In this document: one piece after another, positions 9,401 to 18,216 of the stretch | Layout of the letters: each line of letters starts with the position of its first letter | Position numbering within the stretch: position 1 is the first letter of the stretch | DNA from: DASPRG01 sp963796125 | GTDB taxonomy: Bacteria > Nitrospirota > Thermodesulfovibrionia > Thermodesulfovibrionales > SM23-35 | Direction of reading: 5' to 3' | DNA length: 64,000 bases | NCBI GenBank assembly: GCA_963796125.1 | Contig: CAWCKM010000024.1 | Location: forward strand, 1 to 64,000 | Made by a program: the position numbers and the translations under genes | The notes under the pieces: generated by a model | What the model saw: only the letters and a program-made list of their open reading frames with translations | What the model was told of the DNA's origin: nothing | Database searches by the model: none

Positions 9401-10006
9401 TGCAGTAATGTCATTTATCCTCTGCAGGTTTGTCCTTGATAATTCGAGTTTGGCTAAGGCCTCCTTTTTCCTCACATTGTACTTCATAATCCCTGCCACT
9501 TCCTCTATGAGCACCCTTCTATCCTGCGGCTTAGAGTTCAATATCGACGAAACACCTTCTTGCTCGAGTATGGAATAACTCTTCAACTCCAATCCGGTAT
9601 CGAGAAAAAGGTCTTTGATATCTTTGAGCCGGCATTGATTTTTATTCAGGATATATTCGCTATCGCCTGACCGGTAGAGCCTCCTGGTAACAGACGCCGC
9701 ATCTGAGTCTCCCTCTCCGTTCTCACCATTCGACCTGACACCATTCAGTCCGGAGACTATCATGGTTACCTCTGCCATCCCTCTCGGCTTCTTTGCAGCA
9801 GAGCCATTAAAGATAACCTCTTCCATTTTTTCCCCTCTGAGGGTTTTTGCGCTCTGCTCTCCGAGAACCCACCTGAAGGCGTCAACGACATTACTCTTCC
9901 CGCAACCGTTTGGACCGACAATACAGGTAATACCTTGGTGGAAATTAAATGTGGTTCTCTCAGAAAAGGATTTAAATCCTGCTAACTCTATTCGATCGAT
10001 TCGCAT
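6446..10006 (-). CDS. smc: Chromosome partition protein SMC
   Basis: The 1186-residue protein has SMC architecture: Walker A (GPNGCGKSN, about residues 32-40), two long coiled-coil arms (about 170-500 and 680-1010), a central hinge, then the LSGGE signature and a Walker B ending in DEADATLDE. SMC is an ATPase that dimerises at the hinge and organises and separates chromosomes with ScpA/ScpB, which are not in this window. An odd Gly/Pro-rich insert of about 22 residues (SPLAEGGGEGFERGGHEG) sits inside the hinge at about residues 579-600. At DNA level it resembles a dispersed repeat (see the entry at 8204-8268). The frame is intact along the full length. Confidence 0.96.
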   Translation of the reverse strand: MRIDRIELAGFKSFSERTTFNFHQGITCIVGPNGCGKSNVVDAFRWVLGEQSAKTLRGEKMEEVIFNGSAAKKPRGMAEVTMIVSGLNGVRSNGENGEGDSDAASVTRRLYRSGDSEYILNKNQCRLKDIKDLFLDTGLELKSYSILEQEGVSSILNSKPQDRRVLIEEVAGIMKYNVRKKEALAKLELSRTNLQRINDITAEVKKQINFLDRLAKKAERYKNLSSEIGSIELKIAKRDYQTLKESFSKILSEYNALRQEEALKRAELTKIENLTEVKHFELLEKEKTLQELLENLQGLEKEVAELEKNTAIAKTERDNLGEYLTKLYQQKEEFNTQGHEALIKRDSLNIAEQDLFSDIERQKEMLREKTDLLRFFEEELSGKEGLLEEKRRELFRISEESSSLRNDLNMLLSSLEDLTRREVSSQKDIENLKRRMTEIDSSIQDAETVLIEGNNELHLLNEKKEICINELSSSRNRVEEIRKTLSHLREELASYKSRLESLREIVFDRPTRELLSDGSDFRILEPISDMFEVEADYEKAIESALSEKVNLFILPSFSDIKIAISSLKERSLGRTAFIPVTPPISPLAEGGGEGFERGGHEGVSEKIDLPEEVIGRASDFVRTSEEFSGVAKALLEHIFIIRNLTDALNLVEAGKRLFYVTLDGEVIEPSGAVIGGEVRGIFKKKREIRELERLIEQKKDIAGQLESELLSVQESIEKGEPELKDIESRIIEREKEISILRLTADNHREERERTEKKFTYLSTEAGQLNREKESIQKLIVEKESEVQITEAKKEDMERDSTILQEEISGKKSGIESYRSDVTDLKLSIASLKERTESAIKEKEALLKKIEEIEKKKGYLIEETSSVNSRISQRETEIAGYEEKIKSLITVADTLRKEISAKKEVVDAENQELLTAEQELKLLRRAIDSLSQKVAELDISRTEHRVKLDNLSEHIRQNYGSDIDTMEAEPLTPEDEERLAVLRERIQELGPVNLGTLEEYDELRTRYDFLSEQQGDLIKSIAELEEAITKINATTQRKLREAFEVLKTKFSEVFTMLFGGGRVDLVLTDEDNILESGLEIISQPPGKKLQNINLLSGGEKALTALSLLFAGFLIKPTPLCILDEADATLDESNTERFAHMLHGLSRDIQFIIITHNKTTMSVADYLYGITMEEAGVSKVISMQLVEA
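8204..8268. repeat. Repeat-like segment inside smc
   Basis: The plus strand reads CCCTCTCCGCCCCCTTCTGC then TAAAGGGGAGATGGGGGGGG. This is the CCCCTTT...AAAGGGG style of the intergenic elements at 42699-42777 and 60248-60334. Its length keeps the smc frame open. Confidence 0.5.
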
Positions 10007-10124
10007 TATGAATAATATACCTTATACTGCATGTACTGACAAGTCTATTTTGTGAAAAACTTTTAAGATCCACCATATCCAACATCCTTTTGTTCTTTGA
10101 CAGTGAAGAAATGCCTCTGTTAAA

Positions 10125-10895
10125 ATGCATGCAGAGATGGATCCCTACAGAAAAAGAAAGATTATAAAAAGACACGCTGCATCTTTTGAGGAGAAAGAAG
10201 ATTATATTGCTGTTGAAAAAAGACTGAAGGTTTCTCTGAACGGAAAAGATTTTATTACTCTTCACTGCACACCTCTCATGATCAAGGAGTTAGTAGTTGG
10301 TCTTTTCCTCACAGAAGGAATCATTCACAGAAATCCATCCGGAGGACATGAAGATAGAATATGGAGAAGAGATATGAGTTGATATACCCGTTGCTGGAGA
10401 TGTATCAACAGAAGGAATGATAACCTCGCGCTGCATCGGCGGTATTACTCTTGGCAAAAAAAGAGATTTCGAAAAAGTTGAAAGATGATTTTTTTCTTGG
10501 GACGGAAACGCTCAAAGGAATTTTTGATGATTTCCAACAAAAGTCGGGGCTCTTCAGACTGACGGGTTGTTTCCATGGTGCCGCACTATCGGATAGAGAG
10601 AAAATTCTTGTTTTTGCAGAGGATATAGGAAGACACAATGCTGTTGATAAGGTGATAGGATATTCCATTCTCGAGAATATTTCCTTCGCAAAGAAAAGTA
10701 ATGCTTGTAAGTTGTCGCCTCTCTTCAGAGATTGTCTCAAAATGTGCACGGTGGAGTATTCCCATATTAGCAAGCAGGGCTGCCCCTACAGATCTTGCAG
10801 TCGAAATAGCCGAGACAACAGGGATGACCCTTGTAGGTTTTGTAAGGGGAGATAGTATGAATGTATATACGAACCCGCAAAGGATTATTCTGTAG
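10125..10895 (+). pseudogene. fdhD: Formate dehydrogenase accessory protein FdhD (several frameshifts)
   Basis: FdhD landmarks appear in order but in different frames: CTPLMIKELVVGLFLTEGII (10268-10327), TSRCIGG (about 10424-10444), TGCFHGAAL, EDIGRHNAVDKVIG (about 10620-10661), SCRLSSEIVSKCA, and a final GFVRGDSMNVYT with QRIIL. At least three shifts are needed, near 10340-10385, 10470 and 10700. FdhD transfers sulphur to the molybdenum cofactor of formate dehydrogenase. The usual CxxCG sulphur-carrying motif appears as CIGG, with a single cysteine. So many lesions suggest real decay more than in the other broken genes, but sequence errors cannot be excluded. It converges on pilR. Confidence 0.82.
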
Positions 10896-12260
10896 CTATT
10901 TTGTTTTGTATTTAGACAGCCTGTGACGGAAGGACCTAAAAGACAGGTTGAGAAGTTTTGCCGCTTCTTTCTTAACTCCACCGGATTTCTCGAGTGCCTT
11001 CAGCAGATATTTCTTCTCAATATCTCCAATAATTGCATCAATATCGATCCCGGCTTCAGTAAGTTCAGGAATCTCTTTTGTGTCGGTTGTATAGCCAAGG
11101 ATTTCATTCGGAAGGTCTGCTGGCGTTATTTCTTCTTTTTCTGTGAGAAGAGCTGTTCGTTCAATAACATTCTCTAGCTCTCTCACATTTCCTTTCCACG
11201 GAAACCCCAAAAACATCCGCATTGCCCCAGAAGTAATTTTCCTGGGTTGGTTCGATATCTTGCTGAGAAAATGTTCTACAAGTAACGGGATATCTTCCTT
11301 CCTTTCCCGAAGAGGAGGGATATGAATAGGCACAACATTAAGTCTGTAATATAAATCTTCTCTGAACCTGCCGGATGCAATCTCTGCCTTTACATCTTTA
11401 TTTGTTGCCGATATAACCCTTACATCAACCTTTATGTCTGTTGTACCACCTACACGCCTGAATGAGCCATGCTCGAGAACCCTGAGAAGTTTCGCCTGAA
11501 GGTTAATTGGCATTTCACCAATTTCGTCGAGGAAGAGACTCCCGCTATCTGCTATTTCAAAGAGACCCTGTTTGTTATGCACAGCACCGGTGAAAGATCC
11601 TCTCATGTGTCCGAAGAGTTCCGATTCCAGAAGTCCTTCAGGAAAAGCTGCACAGTTTATTGCCACCAAATTCCGATCCTTTCTATTGCTGAGGTTATGC
11701 AGGGCTGCTGCAACTAATTCCTTACCTGATCCACTTTCGCCTATGATCAGAACATTCGAACTGCTCTGTGCCACCTTGGGGATGAGTCTGAAGAGTTCTT
11801 GCATCTGGGGGCTTTGACCGATAATATTTTCAAGTCTATATGTTGTCTTGACTCTCTTCCTTAAGAGGGAAACTTCCTCACTCAGCCGTTTTTTCTCGAG
11901 TGCCTTTTCTACAATTAATCTGATTTCGTCTATCTTGAAGGGTTTGTTAATATAGTCATACGCACCGGATTTCATGGCCTCGATTGCGGCCTCTGTCGTA
12001 CCAAAGGCCGTTATCATGATTACAATTGTATCAGGAGAAATTTCTTTTGTTTTTTTCAGTAGCTCGAATCCATCAACCTTAGGCATTTTTATATCTGTTA
12101 TGACAAGATCGAAGATGTCATTGGCAAGATAAGAAAGTCCTTCGAGCCCATCTGAAGCAGAGACTACTTCATACCTCTCTCCTTCGAGGAGAATCTTCAG
12201 GACCTCCCTCATACTTTTTTCATCCTCGACGATGAGTATTCTTCCTCTATGCTTTTCCAT
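10896..12260 (-). CDS. pilR: Sigma-54-dependent response regulator PilR
   Basis: An NtrC-family protein. It has a receiver domain (VEDEKSM; phospho-acceptor Asp in LVITDIKMP), an AAA+ domain with Walker A GESGSGKE and a C-terminal Fis-type helix-turn-helix (AAKLLNLSFRSFRHRL). The sigma-54 contact loop reads GSFTGA rather than the usual GAFTGA. I place the start at the ATG at 12260 (MEKHRGRILIVEDE), which overlaps the end of pilS by 14 bases; an upstream ATG at 12296 would add 12 non-conserved residues. It lies immediately downstream of pilS in the type IV pilus block, so it probably controls pilin transcription. No pilA gene is present here. Confidence 0.9.
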   Translation of the reverse strand: MEKHRGRILIVEDEKSMREVLKILLEGERYEVVSASDGLEGLSYLANDIFDLVITDIKMPKVDGFELLKKTKEISPDTIVIMITAFGTTEAAIEAMKSGAYDYINKPFKIDEIRLIVEKALEKKRLSEEVSLLRKRVKTTYRLENIIGQSPQMQELFRLIPKVAQSSSNVLIIGESGSGKELVAAALHNLSNRKDRNLVAINCAAFPEGLLESELFGHMRGSFTGAVHNKQGLFEIADSGSLFLDEIGEMPINLQAKLLRVLEHGSFRRVGGTTDIKVDVRVISATNKDVKAEIASGRFREDLYYRLNVVPIHIPPLRERKEDIPLLVEHFLSKISNQPRKITSGAMRMFLGFPWKGNVRELENVIERTALLTEKEEITPADLPNEILGYTTDTKEIPELTEAGIDIDAIIGDIEKKYLLKALEKSGGVKKEAAKLLNLSFRSFRHRLSKYKTK

Positions 12261-13845
12261 TTGTCTTAGGTAATATAACCTCAAAGGTCGTTCCAAATCC
12301 AGGATTACTTTTTACACTTAGCGTACCAGCATGTTCTTCGATGATCCTGTAAGCTATAGCAAGTCCAAGACCTGTTCCATTCTCTTTAGTGGTAAAGAAG
12401 GGATAAAAGATCCGCTCCATATTATGTTCTTCGATTCCGATTCCGGAATCCTGGAACGCTATTTCCACAGTTGTATTTGTACTCCCTGTAGAAATCACCA
12501 GTTCTCCCCCCTCAGGCATTGCCTCAACCGCGTTAAGTCCCAGGTTCCAAAAAACCTGTCGTATCTTCTGAGGGTCTACATCTGCTTCGAGTCTACCGGC
12601 ATATTTTTTACTGATCGAAATATTACCTCTGTTTTGTTCTACGTGTTTCAGCAGTTCCATGGTCTCATCCAGGATATTGTGCAGTTCGCACCGTTTAACC
12701 TCGGAAGTAGTAGGTCGTGAATAGGTGAGGAAGTCGGTTACGATGCGGTTGAGACGCTCCATCTCCTTCAGGGCAATCTCCATAAGCCTCTGCTTCTGAT
12801 TTTGAGGTATCGTGTTTTCTTTAAGAATTTCTATAGAGCCCTTCAGTGATGCAAGGGGATTCCTGATCTCATGCGCTATATTTGATGAAAGTTCCCCCAA
12901 GGCTGCCCATTTTTCCTTCAGCTTCATTTCTGCTTCAAACTTCTTCACTTCCGTGATGTCCTGAAATATCCCTATGAAACCTGTCTCGGTCCCGATAATG
13001 TCCCTCAGGGGCGTAATCTGTAATCCGATTACTTTCTGGACCCCGTCTGACTTTATGATCTCCTCACGACGACCGCTCACGAACGAGGAGGGAAAGGATG
13101 GTAACACTTCATTTATCCTGTGCCCTATGACAGTCTCCTTCTTCACGCCTGTTATCTTTTCAGCAGCACGATTGAAGATCAAGACTCTGCCAGACAGATC
13201 CATTGTAAACAAGCCGCTCGGTAGACTTTCTATGACCTCTTTATTAAAAAATTCAAGATCCCGCAAGTTTGTATCCTTTTCATCAAGTTTTTGTGTTGTC
13301 TTCTCAAGCCTTGATGAGAGATAGCCGCTGAGGAAGGCTGTGAGATAGAAGGAAATAATATGAATAAATATGTTATAGAAGTAGTCCTTGATAACCATGA
13401 ACTGACCGGGGATAAGAGGAAGCAGCCTGTGAAACTGTAAGTTTATCAATATTCCGTAAAGGATACTACTCAGTGTTGCTATTATATACCCAGCCCTTTT
13501 ATTTAATACAATACTTGAAGATATAATGGTAAGCACAAGGGTAAATGAAAACCAGCTCTCTATCCCACCTGTAATGTAGATGAGCACTATTCCAAAAATC
13601 ACATCGAGAATTAACTGGGAATAGGCAAGAGCAAAAAACTTCTTAATTTTATCGAGTAAAATAGCGTAAAGAATGGTTAAGGCATAAAGAGAAATTATGA
13701 GATATGATAGCGTTTGGGGATAGGGGAATTTTTCGTATCCCGCTTTAAAAATGAAAGACGAGCCAAGCAGGAGAGTTACAAAACTGGCCCTGAGGGTTAT
13801 GAGTGCCTTTATCCGTATTTTTAAGGCAGCAGCATTTTCTGACAT
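12247..13845 (-). CDS. pilS: Sensor histidine kinase PilS
   Basis: The 532-residue protein has about six hydrophobic segments in residues 15-190, a short coiled-coil linker, and a PAS domain (about 205-310, LPSGLFTMDLSGRVLIFN). A HisKA domain follows with the phospho-histidine in NIAHEIRNPLASLKG, then an HATPase domain (NLGLNAVEAMPEGG, GIGIEEHNMERIF, GTGLGLAIAYRI). This is the polytopic PilS/NtrB arrangement that phosphorylates PilR. It lies between pilC and pilR on the same strand, with a 118-base gap to pilC and an overlap with pilR. The membrane signal is unknown; in Pseudomonas PilS senses pilin levels in the membrane. Confidence 0.9.
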   Translation of the reverse strand: MSENAAALKIRIKALITLRASFVTLLLGSSFIFKAGYEKFPYPQTLSYLIISLYALTILYAILLDKIKKFFALAYSQLILDVIFGIVLIYITGGIESWFSFTLVLTIISSSIVLNKRAGYIIATLSSILYGILINLQFHRLLPLIPGQFMVIKDYFYNIFIHIISFYLTAFLSGYLSSRLEKTTQKLDEKDTNLRDLEFFNKEVIESLPSGLFTMDLSGRVLIFNRAAEKITGVKKETVIGHRINEVLPSFPSSFVSGRREEIIKSDGVQKVIGLQITPLRDIIGTETGFIGIFQDITEVKKFEAEMKLKEKWAALGELSSNIAHEIRNPLASLKGSIEILKENTIPQNQKQRLMEIALKEMERLNRIVTDFLTYSRPTTSEVKRCELHNILDETMELLKHVEQNRGNISISKKYAGRLEADVDPQKIRQVFWNLGLNAVEAMPEGGELVISTGSTNTTVEIAFQDSGIGIEEHNMERIFYPFFTTKENGTGLGLAIAYRIIEEHAGTLSVKSNPGFGTTFEVILPKTNGKA

Positions 13846-13963
13846 CTCCGTACCATTTTAGCTTATTCTCTCTAAAAGTTGTTCGGAAGGGTTTGTGAAT
13901 AACACAGTACATCTCTTTTAACTATCAGCCTTTCACGTTCATCAACCCATGTGGTGATTGTCA

Positions 13964-15169
13964 TCATTTTATAAGGGTAATCAATTTGAATATCGGAAGA
14001 TACATAGCTACAACGATAAAGCCGACGGTGGTTCCAAGAAAAATCATAAGCACGGGCTCCATCATCGCCGTGAGATTCGATACAGCAGCATCCACCTCGT
14101 CATCATAAAAATCGGCAATTTTGCTGAGCATTGCATCGAGAGCACCCGTTGATTCACCAACAGCAACCATATGGGTTACCATGGGAGGGAAGACTTTTGC
14201 CTTCTTAATTGGATCTGCAAGGGTCTTACCTCCCATAACTTCTTTTCTGACATCAAGAATGGAATATTCGACTACCTTATTGCCCGATGTCTTCGCTGTT
14301 ATCTCCAGACAATCTAAGATTGGTACACCACTGCTGACGAGGGTTCCAAGTGTCCTTGTAAATTTTGCTACAGCAACCTTCTTGAGGAGAGTACCAAAAA
14401 TAGGGAGCTTAAGCAATATAGAATCAGTGATCCTTTTACCCTTTTCTGTCTTGCGGAACTGAACAATAAAGACAATAGCAGCAATTCCTACAATGAGAGT
14501 TATGAGCCCGCCTATCCCGGCAATAAAGTTACTTAGGCCGATTACCATTCTTGTAGGCAGCGGAAGTGTTCCTCCAAGCTGGGAAAACATCTTTGAAAAT
14601 GTGGGAACAACAAAAAGCATAATGATAACAATTACTAAAATAGCGACTGCCGTAACTACCGCAGGATAAACCATTGCTCCTTTTACCTTCTTCTTCAGTT
14701 TCATTGCCTTTTCTATGTAAGCAGCCAACCTGTTGAGGATGGTATCGAGGACACCGCCAGCCTCACCTGCTGCAACCATGTTTACATACAACTCACTGAA
14801 AACCTTCGGGTGTTTTTTCAGGGCATCAGCATAGGTTAAGCCTGACTCAACATCTGTTTTTATCTGCGCGATGGTCTTGCCGAAATTTTTGTTCTCAACC
14901 TGAGTAGAAAGTATCTCAAGGGCCTGTACGAGAGGAAGTCCGGCATTGATCATCGTGGAAAACTGCCTTGTAAAGACTACAATGTCTTTATCCTTTATCT
15001 TTCCTCCTAAACGGGAAATTCGACCCTTCTTTGTCTTTTCTGTTATAAGCGTAGGAACAATTCTTTTCTTTCCGAGGATTGCGATAACGTCTTCCTTAGT
15101 TGAAGCTGTTATTTCTCCTGACTCTATAAAACCCTTTGGCGTTTTGCCTGACCATTGATATACAGCCAT
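13964..15169 (-). CDS. pilC: Type IV pilus inner-membrane platform protein PilC
   Basis: The 401-residue protein has two T2SSF domains (about residues 70-190 and 270-395) and three or four membrane spans, with typical GEAGGVLDTIL and GESTGALDAML repeats. PilC anchors the assembly and retraction ATPases at the inner membrane. It starts 3 bases after the pilT stop, so the two are co-transcribed. The frame is intact and the length normal. Confidence 0.94.
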   Translation of the reverse strand: MAVYQWSGKTPKGFIESGEITASTKEDVIAILGKKRIVPTLITEKTKKGRISRLGGKIKDKDIVVFTRQFSTMINAGLPLVQALEILSTQVENKNFGKTIAQIKTDVESGLTYADALKKHPKVFSELYVNMVAAGEAGGVLDTILNRLAAYIEKAMKLKKKVKGAMVYPAVVTAVAILVIVIIMLFVVPTFSKMFSQLGGTLPLPTRMVIGLSNFIAGIGGLITLIVGIAAIVFIVQFRKTEKGKRITDSILLKLPIFGTLLKKVAVAKFTRTLGTLVSSGVPILDCLEITAKTSGNKVVEYSILDVRKEVMGGKTLADPIKKAKVFPPMVTHMVAVGESTGALDAMLSKIADFYDDEVDAAVSNLTAMMEPVLMIFLGTTVGFIVVAMYLPIFKLITLIK

Positions 15170-15172
15170 TTC

Positions 15173-16270
15173 TTATTCCCTCCCCCTGCCTGAAACAGCC
15201 ATTGCGCCTTTCCTCTGGAGCATTGCATTTAGCTCCTCAGGCAGACATGATCTTCCTATTGCTTCCTCATACGAAATAAGCCCTTTTAAATAAAGATCCA
15301 ACAACGACTGGTTCATTGTCTGCATACCATATTTTGCCTGACCGGTTTGCATCATTGAATAGAGCTGATGTATCTTATCCTCCCTTATCAAGTTTCTGAT
15401 AGCTACATTCGGAATCATCACCTCGAAGGAAAGAACCCTTCCCTGTCCAGATTTTTTCTGAATAAGCTGCTGAGCAAGTATCCCTTCGAGCACAAAAGAA
15501 AGCTGGACCCTTATCTGTTCCTGTTGATGGGGTGGGAAGACATCAACAATACGATTAATGGTCTGAGCAGCTGAATTTGTATGGAGCGTGGCAAGCGTTA
15601 AATGGCCTGTCTCTGAAACGGTGAGGGCTGCTTCTATGGTCTCGAGGTCTCTCATCTCACCTATGAGAACAACATCCGGATCTTGTCTGAGAACATATTT
15701 CAATGCATTTTTAAAAGATACCGTATCAGCGTTTACTTCCCTTTGGTTGATAAGACACTTTTTATGTTGATGAAGATATTCTATCGGGTCTTCAACAGTT
15801 ATAATATGAGATGCTCTTTCAGAGTTTATCCTGTCAACCATTGCTGCCAGAGTTGTAGATTTACCGCTTCCCGTGGGACCGGTAACCAGAATAAGACCCT
15901 GCGACTTCTTTACAATCTCGTTGAGGATCTCCGGCAATCCAAGCTCCTTAAAACTCCTGATCTCAAATGGAATAGTCCTGAATGCTCCCGCAACAGCACC
16001 CCTCTGCATAAAAATGTTTGCTCTGAACCTGCTAACACCCCTGATCGCAAAAGAGAGATCGAGTTCATTATTTTCCTCATATTTATGTTTTTGTGCGTCT
16101 GTTAGTATGCTGTAGCATAATGCCTTTGTATCCGCAGGGGTCAGTGATGGATGATCAATTGGCAAGAGGTTTCCATCAATCCTCATCCTTGGTGGACTTC
16201 CTGTTGTTATATGAAGGTCTGATGCACCTCTTTCCACCATTATCCTCAGTAAATCGTAAAGAGTAGCCAT
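15173..16270 (-). CDS. pilT: Type IV pilus retraction ATPase PilT
   Basis: The 365-residue protein has Walker A GPTGSGKST, an Asp box and Walker B (QDPDVVLIGEMRDLET), a His box (GHLTLATLHTNSAAQTINRI) and the PilT-specific C-terminal AIRNLIREDKIHQLYSMMQTG region that drives retraction. It lacks the long N-terminal domain of PilB. It is a hexameric cytoplasmic motor that depolymerises pili. It lies between pilB and pilC, at the position expected in a pilBTC cluster. Confidence 0.95.
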   Translation of the reverse strand: MATLYDLLRIMVERGASDLHITTGSPPRMRIDGNLLPIDHPSLTPADTKALCYSILTDAQKHKYEENNELDLSFAIRGVSRFRANIFMQRGAVAGAFRTIPFEIRSFKELGLPEILNEIVKKSQGLILVTGPTGSGKSTTLAAMVDRINSERASHIITVEDPIEYLHQHKKCLINQREVNADTVSFKNALKYVLRQDPDVVLIGEMRDLETIEAALTVSETGHLTLATLHTNSAAQTINRIVDVFPPHQQEQIRVQLSFVLEGILAQQLIQKKSGQGRVLSFEVMIPNVAIRNLIREDKIHQLYSMMQTGQAKYGMQTMNQSLLDLYLKGLISYEEAIGRSCLPEELNAMLQRKGAMAVSGRGRE

Positions 16271-16359
16271 AAATCCTCCCTTATTGTTATTTGTATGAGT
16301 CTCGATCTATCCAATACAGTCCTATATATAAACTGATCCTGCACATTAATCCCATTTCT

Positions 16360-18201
16360 TCAGTCTCCAAAGGTAACCCTCAACACCTCCTCAACAGAGG
16401 TGATGCCCTCCTTGATCTTGCTGTTGCCGCTCATCCTCAGGGTCTTCATGCCAAGTTTGACAGCCGTCCTCTTTATCTCATCAGCTGACGCCCCTTCAAG
16501 AACAAGCTCCTTTATCTCAGACCCCACAGGCATAACTTCATAGAGTGCTATCCTCCCTTTATATCCAGAACCGTTGCATACTGAACACCCTTTACCCCTG
16601 TAGCATTTTACCGTCTTTACATCGTCCTCCGAAAAACCTACCTTTTTTAAGGCTGCTGCAGGGATATCCTCCTCCTCTTTACACTGTGTGCATATCTTTC
16701 TTACTAGCCTCTGGGCCATGATGAGGATAACTGATGCTGATACGAGAAAAGGCTCGATACCCATATTCAATAACCTGCTTATGCTGCTCGGTGCATCATT
16801 CGTGTGCAGGGTGCTTAAGACAAGATGGCCTGTCAGGGCAGCTTTAACTGCAATCTCTGCTGTCTCGAAGTCACGTATCTCTCCAACCATGATAATGTCT
16901 GGACTTTGTCTTAAAAAAGACCGGAGGGCGGAAGCAAAGGTAAGACCGATCTCTTCTTTTACCTGAACCTGATTTATCCCATGGAAGTTATATTCAATAG
17001 GATCTTCTACAGTCATTATGTTAATCCCGGGTTTATTGAGGTAATTCAAGCCAGAATAGAGGGTTGTAGTCTTGCCGCTTCCTGTTGGGCCAGTAACAAG
17101 GATCATGCCGTATGGCTTATTCAGTGCATCCATAAAAGACTGCAGTATGTCTTCCTCAAATCCAAGCTTTGTAAGATCTACCTGGAGGTTTGACTTATCA
17201 AGAATCCTGAGAACTGTCTTTTCTCCAAAAAGACACGGCAAAACCGAAACACGGAAATCTATTTCTTTTTTCTTTCCGAGCCTCAATTTAATCCTTCCGT
17301 CCTGAGGTAATCTTCTCTCAGCTATATCGAGTTTTGACATGATCTTGAGTCTCGAAGTAACAGAATCTTTAATCTTTTTAGGAAGGTTCATTGCATTAAA
17401 CATGATGCCATCAACTCTGTATCTTACTCTCAGGGAGCGCTCGTAAGGCTCTATATGGATATCGCTTGCACCGCTTTTAATCGCTCTCATAAGTATCCCA
17501 TTAACAAGCTTAACTATAGGTTCTTCTATTTCTTTGCTCGATAGTTCCTTTTTCTCAGTGACGACCTCTATGCTATCAAGGGCATCTCCAACAAGTTTGT
17601 CAAATTCATCAATATCAACCATGGGACCATCATGAGCAGCATTTGCTCCTCCTTCACTAAATTCCTCTTCCCGGGTTGTGTAATCCTCAGTCTGAAATGT
17701 CTCAGCGAATGCAGACGTCTCAGCCTGAAACACATTTGTTTTTTCTCCTTCTTTCGCCGTAACAAGGGCTTCACCATTGCCCGAGTACTGGTTGGACATC
17801 GCACTCATAATTGAAGATTCACTCGTTACCACAACTTCCACATTATACCCTGTCCTGAATTTTACGTCATCGATAGCAAATACATTGGAGGGATCAACCA
17901 TCGCAACCGTTAAGGTAGCACCAACTCTCGCAACAGGCATGATCAGATACTTCCTCGCCATATCAACAGGTATGAGCTTTAACAGAGAAGGATCAACCTT
18001 GTAATCAGAGAGGTTTATTGCAGGAACATTGTACTGTCTGCTGAGAAAAGCAACAAGTTTCTCTTCTGTCACATAACCCAACTTTACGAGATTTGTCCCG
18101 ATTCTACCTCCTTCTCTTCTCTGAAGATCCAGAGCCTCCCTTAGTTGCACCTCTGTGATAATATGGGAAGTGATAAGGAGTTGTCCTAATCTTGCTGCCA
18201 T
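16360..18201 (-). CDS. pilB: Type IV pilus assembly ATPase PilB, copy 2
   Basis: The 613-residue protein has an N-terminal T2SSE_N/MshEN domain (residues 1-130), a variable acidic linker (about 135-225), then a RecA-like ATPase with Walker A GPTGSGKTT, Asp and His boxes (VGEIRDFETAEIAVKAALTGH) and a four-cysteine zinc site (CTQC ... CSVC). It powers pilus extension. The first about 130 residues and the last about 180 are almost the same as in copy 1 at 18217-20025, while the linker and the front of the ATPase core have diverged. It starts 15 bases after the stop of copy 1. Confidence 0.93.
   Translation of the reverse strand: MAARLGQLLITSHIITEVQLREALDLQRREGGRIGTNLVKLGYVTEEKLVAFLSRQYNVPAINLSDYKVDPSLLKLIPVDMARKYLIMPVARVGATLTVAMVDPSNVFAIDDVKFRTGYNVEVVVTSESSIMSAMSNQYSGNGEALVTAKEGEKTNVFQAETSAFAETFQTEDYTTREEEFSEGGANAAHDGPMVDIDEFDKLVGDALDSIEVVTEKKELSSKEIEEPIVKLVNGILMRAIKSGASDIHIEPYERSLRVRYRVDGIMFNAMNLPKKIKDSVTSRLKIMSKLDIAERRLPQDGRIKLRLGKKKEIDFRVSVLPCLFGEKTVLRILDKSNLQVDLTKLGFEEDILQSFMDALNKPYGMILVTGPTGSGKTTTLYSGLNYLNKPGINIMTVEDPIEYNFHGINQVQVKEEIGLTFASALRSFLRQSPDIIMVGEIRDFETAEIAVKAALTGHLVLSTLHTNDAPSSISRLLNMGIEPFLVSASVILIMAQRLVRKICTQCKEEEDIPAAALKKVGFSEDDVKTVKCYRGKGCSVCNGSGYKGRIALYEVMPVGSEIKELVLEGASADEIKRTAVKLGMKTLRMSGNSKIKEGITSVEEVLRVTFGD
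17808..18201 (-). repeat. Near-identical 5' block shared with the other pilB copy (19632-20025)
   Basis: The first 394 bases of both pilB genes appear identical by eye, including synonymous positions, from the ATG to the codons for VVTSESS. After this point the two genes diverge sharply in length and sequence. The 3' 500 bases or so (from about 16363 and 18220) are also nearly identical, with only scattered changes. Confidence 0.8.
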
Positions 18202-18216
18202 AGTTCACACCATCCC

